Part shown: positions 12,144 through 15,461 of the stretch, in pieces | Position numbering within the stretch: position 1 is the stretch's first letter | Layout: each line of letters opens with the position of its first letter | Assembly: GCA_002372235.1 (NCBI GenBank) | Contig: DFJI01000006.1 | Location: 1 to 15,461, forward strand | Length of the DNA stretch: 15,461 bases | Source: Prevotella sp. UBA3675 | Lineage (GTDB): Bacteria; Bacteroidota; Bacteroidia; Bacteroidales; Bacteroidaceae | Direction of reading: 5' to 3' | Made by a program: the position numbers and the translations under genes | Notes under the pieces: model-generated | Told to the model about the DNA's origin: nothing | Database searches by the model: none | Seen by the model: only the letters and a program-made list of their open reading frames with translations

Positions 12144-14507
12144 ATGGAAAAGAACCTGGTCATAGTGGAGTCGCCTGCCAAGGCAAAGACGATTGAGAAG
12201 TTTCTTGGCAAGGACTACAAAGTGATGTCGAGCTACGGTCACATTCGCGACCTGAAGAAGAAGGAGCTCAGCATTGACGATGAGACACTCGAGCCCGAAT
12301 ATGAGATTCCAGAAGAGAAGAAGAAACTGGTGAGCGAACTGAAGGCCCAGTCGAAGAAAGCCGAAAAGGTGTGGCTGGCAAGCGATGAGGACCGCGAGGG
12401 AGAAGCCATCTCGTGGCACCTGTGCGAGGTGCTGGGGCTCGACGAGAAGAAGACCAGCCGCATCGTGTTCCATGAGATTACGAAGCCGGCCATTCTCGAG
12501 GCCATTGAGCATCCGCGCCACTTGGACATGAACCTGGTGAACGCGCAGCAGGCCCGTCGCGTGCTCGACCGCCTGGTGGGCTTCAAGCTCTCGCCCGTGC
12601 TGTGGCGCAAGGTGAAGCCGGCCCTCTCAGCAGGGCGCGTGCAGAGCGTGGCCGTGAGATTGATTGTGGAACGCGAGCGCGAGGTGCAGGCTTTCAAGAG
12701 CGAGACCTACTACAGCGTGAACGGCGTGTTTGCCCTGAACCATCCCGACGGCTCGGCCTCGGAGGTGAAGGCCACGCTCTCGCAGCGATTCAAAAGCGAG
12801 GCCGAGGCACGCGAGTTCCTGGAACTGTGCAAGGATGCCACCTTCACCGTGCAGAACGTGAGCCGCAAGCCCACGAAGCGCATGCCGGCACCCCCCTTCA
12901 CCACCTCAACGCTGCAGCAGGAGGCCGCCCGCAAGCTGGGCTTCACCGTGACGCAGACCATGATGGTGGCTCAGCACCTGTATGAGAACGGACGCATCAC
13001 CTACATGCGTACCGACTCGGTAAACCTCTCGGGCCTGTGCATCAATGCCTCGAAAGAGGAAATCACCAGCCAGTACGGAGCCGAATACAGCAAGGTGCGA
13101 CAGTATCACACCTCGTCGAAAGGCGCACAGGAGGCCCACGAGGCCATACGCCCCACCTATATGGACCAGCCCACCATCGAGGGAACCGTGCAGGAGAAGC
13201 GCCTGTACGACCTCATCTGGAAACGAACCATTGCCTCGCAGATGGCCGATGCTGAGATAGAGAAGACAACTGCCGAAATCAAGATTGAGAGAGGAGAAAT
13301 GAAAAATGAAAGATATGATTACCCCGTCCAGGGTGATTCTGACCACATCTCTCACCTTTCATCTCTCATTTTCATTGCCCAGGGCGAAGTAGTGAAGTTC
13401 GATGGCTTCCTGAAGGTCTATCACGAATCGACCGACGACGATGAGAGCATGCAGGACAACCCCATCTCCGTGCTGCCCCCGCTGAAGGAGGGCGACGAGC
13501 TGGTGCGCCGCGAGATCAGCGCCACCGAGCGCTTCAGCCAGGGACCACAGCGCTATACCGAGGCATCGCTCGTGCACAAGCTGGAAGAGCTGGGCATTGG
13601 CCGACCCTCGACCTACGCCCCCACCATCTCCACCATTCAGCAGCGCGAGTATGTGACCAAAGGCGACAAGAAGGGCGAGGAGCGCCAGTACGCCATCATC
13701 ACGCTCAAGGGCAAGGTGCTCACCGACAAGACGCGCGTGGAGATGACCGGCTCCGACAAGGGCAAGCTGCTGCCCACCGACACGGGCATCGTGGTCAACG
13801 ACTTCCTCATGGACAACTTCCCTGGCATCATGGACTATAACTTCACCGCCAAGGTGGAGCAGGAGTTCGACCAGATAGCCGAGGGCAAGAAGTCGTGGAA
13901 CAAGATGATTAAGCTGTTCTATCACGACTTTGAGCCTACGGTGGAGAAGACCCTCAATGCCCGCTCGGCCCACAAGGCCGGCGAGCGCGAACTGGGCAAG
14001 GATCCGCGCACGGGCAAGCCCGTGTTCGTCAAGATAGGCCGCTTCGGCCCCGTGATCCAGATTGGTACAGCCGACGACAAGGACAAGCCTCAGTTTGCCC
14101 ACCTGCCCAAGGAGCTGAGCATGGAGACCATCACGCTGGAGCAGGCCCTGGAGCTGTTCCGCCTGCCTCGCATGCTGGGCGAGTACGAGGGCGAGCCCAT
14201 CACCGTGAGCGCCGGACGATTCGGCCCCTACATTCTGCACGCCGGCAAATACACCTCGCTGCCCAAGGGCTCGAACCCGCTGACGGTGACCATAGCCGAT
14301 GCCGTGAAGCTCATTGAGGAGAAGCGCAAGCTGGACACGCAGAAGCACATCAAGACCTTCGACGAAGACCCGAAGCTGGAGGTGATGAACGGTCGCTACG
14401 GCCCTTACCTCGTTTATGACGGCAAGAACTACCGCATGCCGAAGTCTATGCACGAACGCGCAAAGCAGCTCACCTACGAGGAGTGCATGAAGGTCATTAA
14501 TAAGTAA
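12144..14507 (+). CDS. topA: DNA topoisomerase I (type IA)
   Basis: This 787-residue cytoplasmic enzyme relaxes negative supercoils. The Toprim domain is at the N-terminus: VIVESPAKAKTIEKFLG with E9, and the metal site D81-E-D83-R-E85. The catalytic tyrosine is Y287 in ITYMRTDSVNLS. Other family blocks are NAQQARRVLDRLVGFKLSP, LSAGRVQSVAVRLI and YTEASLVHKLEELGIGRPSTYAPT. The C-terminus has Topo_C repeats (GRFGPVIQIG, GRFGPYILHAG, NGRYGPYLVYDG) and no cysteine zinc fingers, as I expect in Bacteroidota. Residues about 382-411 are encoded by an AT-rich inverted-repeat insert, making this stretch longer than in homologues as I recall them. The catalytic core is otherwise intact, so the enzyme is presumably active. 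The start at 12144 fits the VIVESP alignment and the promoter. aroK follows after 3 nt. Confidence 0.95.
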   Translation: MEKNLVIVESPAKAKTIEKFLGKDYKVMSSYGHIRDLKKKELSIDDETLEPEYEIPEEKKKLVSELKAQSKKAEKVWLASDEDREGEAISWHLCEVLGLDEKKTSRIVFHEITKPAILEAIEHPRHLDMNLVNAQQARRVLDRLVGFKLSPVLWRKVKPALSAGRVQSVAVRLIVEREREVQAFKSETYYSVNGVFALNHPDGSASEVKATLSQRFKSEAEAREFLELCKDATFTVQNVSRKPTKRMPAPPFTTSTLQQEAARKLGFTVTQTMMVAQHLYENGRITYMRTDSVNLSGLCINASKEEITSQYGAEYSKVRQYHTSSKGAQEAHEAIRPTYMDQPTIEGTVQEKRLYDLIWKRTIASQMADAEIEKTTAEIKIERGEMKNERYDYPVQGDSDHISHLSSLIFIAQGEVVKFDGFLKVYHESTDDDESMQDNPISVLPPLKEGDELVRREISATERFSQGPQRYTEASLVHKLEELGIGRPSTYAPTISTIQQREYVTKGDKKGEERQYAIITLKGKVLTDKTRVEMTGSDKGKLLPTDTGIVVNDFLMDNFPGIMDYNFTAKVEQEFDQIAEGKKSWNKMIKLFYHDFEPTVEKTLNARSAHKAGERELGKDPRTGKPVFVKIGRFGPVIQIGTADDKDKPQFAHLPKELSMETITLEQALELFRLPRMLGEYEGEPITVSAGRFGPYILHAGKYTSLPKGSNPLTVTIADAVKLIEEKRKLDTQKHIKTFDEDPKLEVMNGRYGPYLVYDGKNYRMPKSMHERAKQLTYEECMKVINK
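13287..13376 (+). repeat. AT-rich inverted-repeat insert inside topA
   Basis: The segment encodes residues 382-411 of TopA and stands out from the GC-rich gene. Arm AATGAAAAATGAAAGAT (13298-13314) is inversely matched by ATCTCTCATTTTCATT (13361-13376) with one gap and one mismatch. GAGAGAG and CTCTC-type tracts flank it, and a small ACCC/GGGT hairpin sits in the centre. The frame stays open, resuming at AQGEVVKFDGF, a normal TopA block. Confidence 0.7.
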
Positions 14508-14510
14508 GAA

Positions 14511-15038
14511 ATGGAAAGAATCATTCTCATCGGCTACATGGGTGCCGGAAAGACCACAATAGGCAAGGCACTCTCCAAGGAACTGGGCTTACAGTTCTAC
14601 GACCTGGACTGGTATATAGAGAGCCGCAGGCGCAAGACCGTGCCACAGCTCTTTGCCGAGCTGGGCGAGGAGGGGTTCCGCAAGATAGAGTATAACATGC
14701 TGCACGAGGTGGCCGAGTTCGAGAATGTCATCATCAGCTGTGGCGGCGGCACTCCCTGCTTCTTCGACAACATGGACTACATGAACCGGCAGGGCAAGGT
14801 GATCTATCTGCGCTGCGAGCCCGAGGTGCTGCAGAAACACCTCATGATGGGCAAGACCGAGCGCCCCCTGCTCAAGGGCAAGACGCCCGAGGAGCTCACC
14901 GCCTACATCAGCGACCACCTGCAGGAGCGCGAGCCCTTCTACAACAAGGCACAGTACACGCTCGACGTGAGCCTCATGGACAACTACGAGAAAATCGCCA
15001 TCACCGTGGACAAACTGCGAGAGATGATAGAAGCATAA
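14511..15038 (+). CDS. aroK: Shikimate kinase
   Basis: The 175-residue protein phosphorylates shikimate at the 3-OH with ATP, a late step of the chorismate pathway for aromatic amino acids. The Walker A loop is G8-YMGAGKTT. Shikimate-binding residues are visible: D33 in YDLDWYIE, R57 in EEGFRKIE and G78-G80 in SCGGGTP. The LID region has ERPLL with R118. Length is typical of AroK. It starts 3 nt after the topA stop and is surely cotranscribed. Its TAA stop at 15036-15038 lies within the first unit of the downstream 9-nt repeat array, so the present C-terminus (REMIEA) may have been set by the repeat. Confidence 0.95.
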   Translation: MERIILIGYMGAGKTTIGKALSKELGLQFYDLDWYIESRRRKTVPQLFAELGEEGFRKIEYNMLHEVAEFENVIISCGGGTPCFFDNMDYMNRQGKVIYLRCEPEVLQKHLMMGKTERPLLKGKTPEELTAYISDHLQEREPFYNKAQYTLDVSLMDNYEKIAITVDKLREMIEA

Positions 15039-15114
15039 GACCTATAAGGCCCATAGGACCTATAAGACTTATAAGACCCACAGGTCCCATAAGACCCATA
15101 AGACCCATAAGACC
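15034..15114 (+). repeat. 9-nt tandem array, consensus YATAAGACC (9 units)
   Basis: Nine contiguous units run from 15034 to 15114. The last three are identical CATAAGACC; the earlier ones vary (TATAAGGCC, CATAGGACC, CACAGGTCC). The first unit contains the aroK stop codon. It fills almost the whole aroK-speA spacer and shares consensus and orientation with the translated array at 1810-1872. Confidence 0.9.
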
Positions 15115-15135
15115 TACTACAGAAAAAAGAGAAGA

Positions 15136-15461
15136 ATGAAGAAATGGACCATCGACGATGCCCGTGAGCTCTACAACATCAACGGCTGGGGCACAAGCTA
15201 CTTCGGTATCAACGAGAAGGGAAACGTGTATGTGACTCCCTGCAAGGATGATGCGCAAATAGACTTGCGCGAGGTGATGGATGAGTTGTCGCTGCGCGAC
15301 GTGACACCTCCGGTGCTGCTGCGCTTCCCCGACATCCTGGACAACCGCATTGAGAAGACGTGGAGCTGCTTCAAGAAGGCTTCACAGGAGTACGACTACA
15401 AGGGTGAGAACTATGTGGTCTATCCCATCAAGGTGAACCAGATGCAGCCCGTGGTGGAGGA
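15136..15461 (+). CDS. speA: Biosynthetic arginine decarboxylase, 5' part
   Basis: The ATG at 15136 opens a frame of 108 codons that runs off the window. The translation (MKKWTIDDARELYNINGWGTSYFGINEKG, then RFPDILDNRIEKT and VVYPIKVNQMQPVVEE) matches the N-terminus of SpeA-type arginine decarboxylase. That enzyme converts arginine to agmatine for polyamine synthesis. K99 in YPIKVNQ is the lysine expected to bind pyridoxal phosphate. Only the start of the barrel domain is present, so substrate residues further on cannot be checked. No promoter is seen in the repeat-filled spacer after aroK, so it is probably cotranscribed with topA-aroK, a gene order I recall from Bacteroides and Prevotella. 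Confidence 0.92.
   Translation, partial: MKKWTIDDARELYNINGWGTSYFGINEKGNVYVTPCKDDAQIDLREVMDELSLRDVTPPVLLRFPDILDNRIEKTWSCFKKASQEYDYKGENYVVYPIKVNQMQPVVE

Noticed and set aside
11781..12521. Minus-strand ORF of 246 codons
   Set aside because: Half of it is antisense to the conserved Toprim region of topA and the rest is intergenic.
13359..14453. Minus-strand ORF of 364 codons antisense to topA
   Set aside because: It is a typical GC-rich shadow frame; the plus strand is an unmistakable topoisomerase.
15034..15114. CRISPR array
   Set aside because: Units are 9 nt and contiguous with no spacers, and no cas genes are present. The same applies to the other 9-nt arrays.
15001..15258. Minus-strand Gly-Leu-Met repeat ORF
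   Set aside because: It is the reverse reading of the YATAAGACC array and of speA, with no gene features.

Overview
The window looks like chromosome of a Bacteroidales bacterium, most probably Prevotella or a close relative. At least five gene starts are preceded by the Bacteroidota-type promoter (TTTG or TTG, about 19-22 nt, then TAnnTTTG), and Shine-Dalgarno sites are not evident. The protein families point the same way: PNPase beginning MNVITKT, a DUF4369/thioredoxin-fold lipoprotein, a DUF3160 lipoprotein, a BspA-type leucine-rich-repeat protein with a Prevotella-style C-terminus, and the gene order topA-aroK-speA. Genus is an inference from family resemblance; no search was run.

Layout. 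(1) 1-65: start of pnp on the minus strand, divergent from (2) 218-5562, an overlapping four-gene operon of exported proteins: a thioredoxin-fold lipoprotein without a CxxC motif, a small FG-GAP/VCBS-like protein, a DUF3160 lipoprotein and a CapA-family metallophosphatase-like protein. Every junction overlaps (4, 4 and 32 nt). (3) 5587-6557: a monocistronic Rpn/PD-(D/E)XK nuclease with its own promoter. (4) 6558-6996: a non-coding stretch rich in hairpins. It ends in a nested multi-helix RNA-like structure and a strong intrinsic terminator only 14 nt before the start codon of (5) 6997-9816, a BspA-like LRR surface protein. (6) 9914-10729, minus strand: a secreted alpha/beta-hydrolase of the acetyl-xylan-esterase type, separated from the LRR gene by a terminator and divergently transcribed from (7) 10843-11391, a zinc-ribbon Nudix hydrolase. 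(8) 11392-12143: about 750 bp without a convincing gene but with several strong inverted repeats. (9) 12144-15461: topA, aroK and the 5' part of speA, a housekeeping cluster.

The most striking property is how many short repeats sit inside or against genes while leaving the reading frame open. A 9-nt CTCMGAGNN array and a 9-nt YATAAGACC array are both translated inside the small FG-GAP-like gene. The same YATAAGACC array recurs between aroK and speA, where its first unit supplies the aroK stop codon. A 221-bp MITE-like element with perfect 42-nt inverted ends lies between the signal peptide and catalytic domain of the CapA-like gene. An AT-rich inverted-repeat insert adds roughly 20-30 residues to TopA. 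This suggests small, frame-neutral repeats spreading in this genome.

The best candidate for something undescribed is the structured leader with terminator at about 6819-6982, which may act as an attenuator or riboswitch-like control on the BspA-type gene. I could not match it to any RNA class I know. Secondary candidates are the four-gene envelope operon and the structured block at 11.5-11.8 kb.
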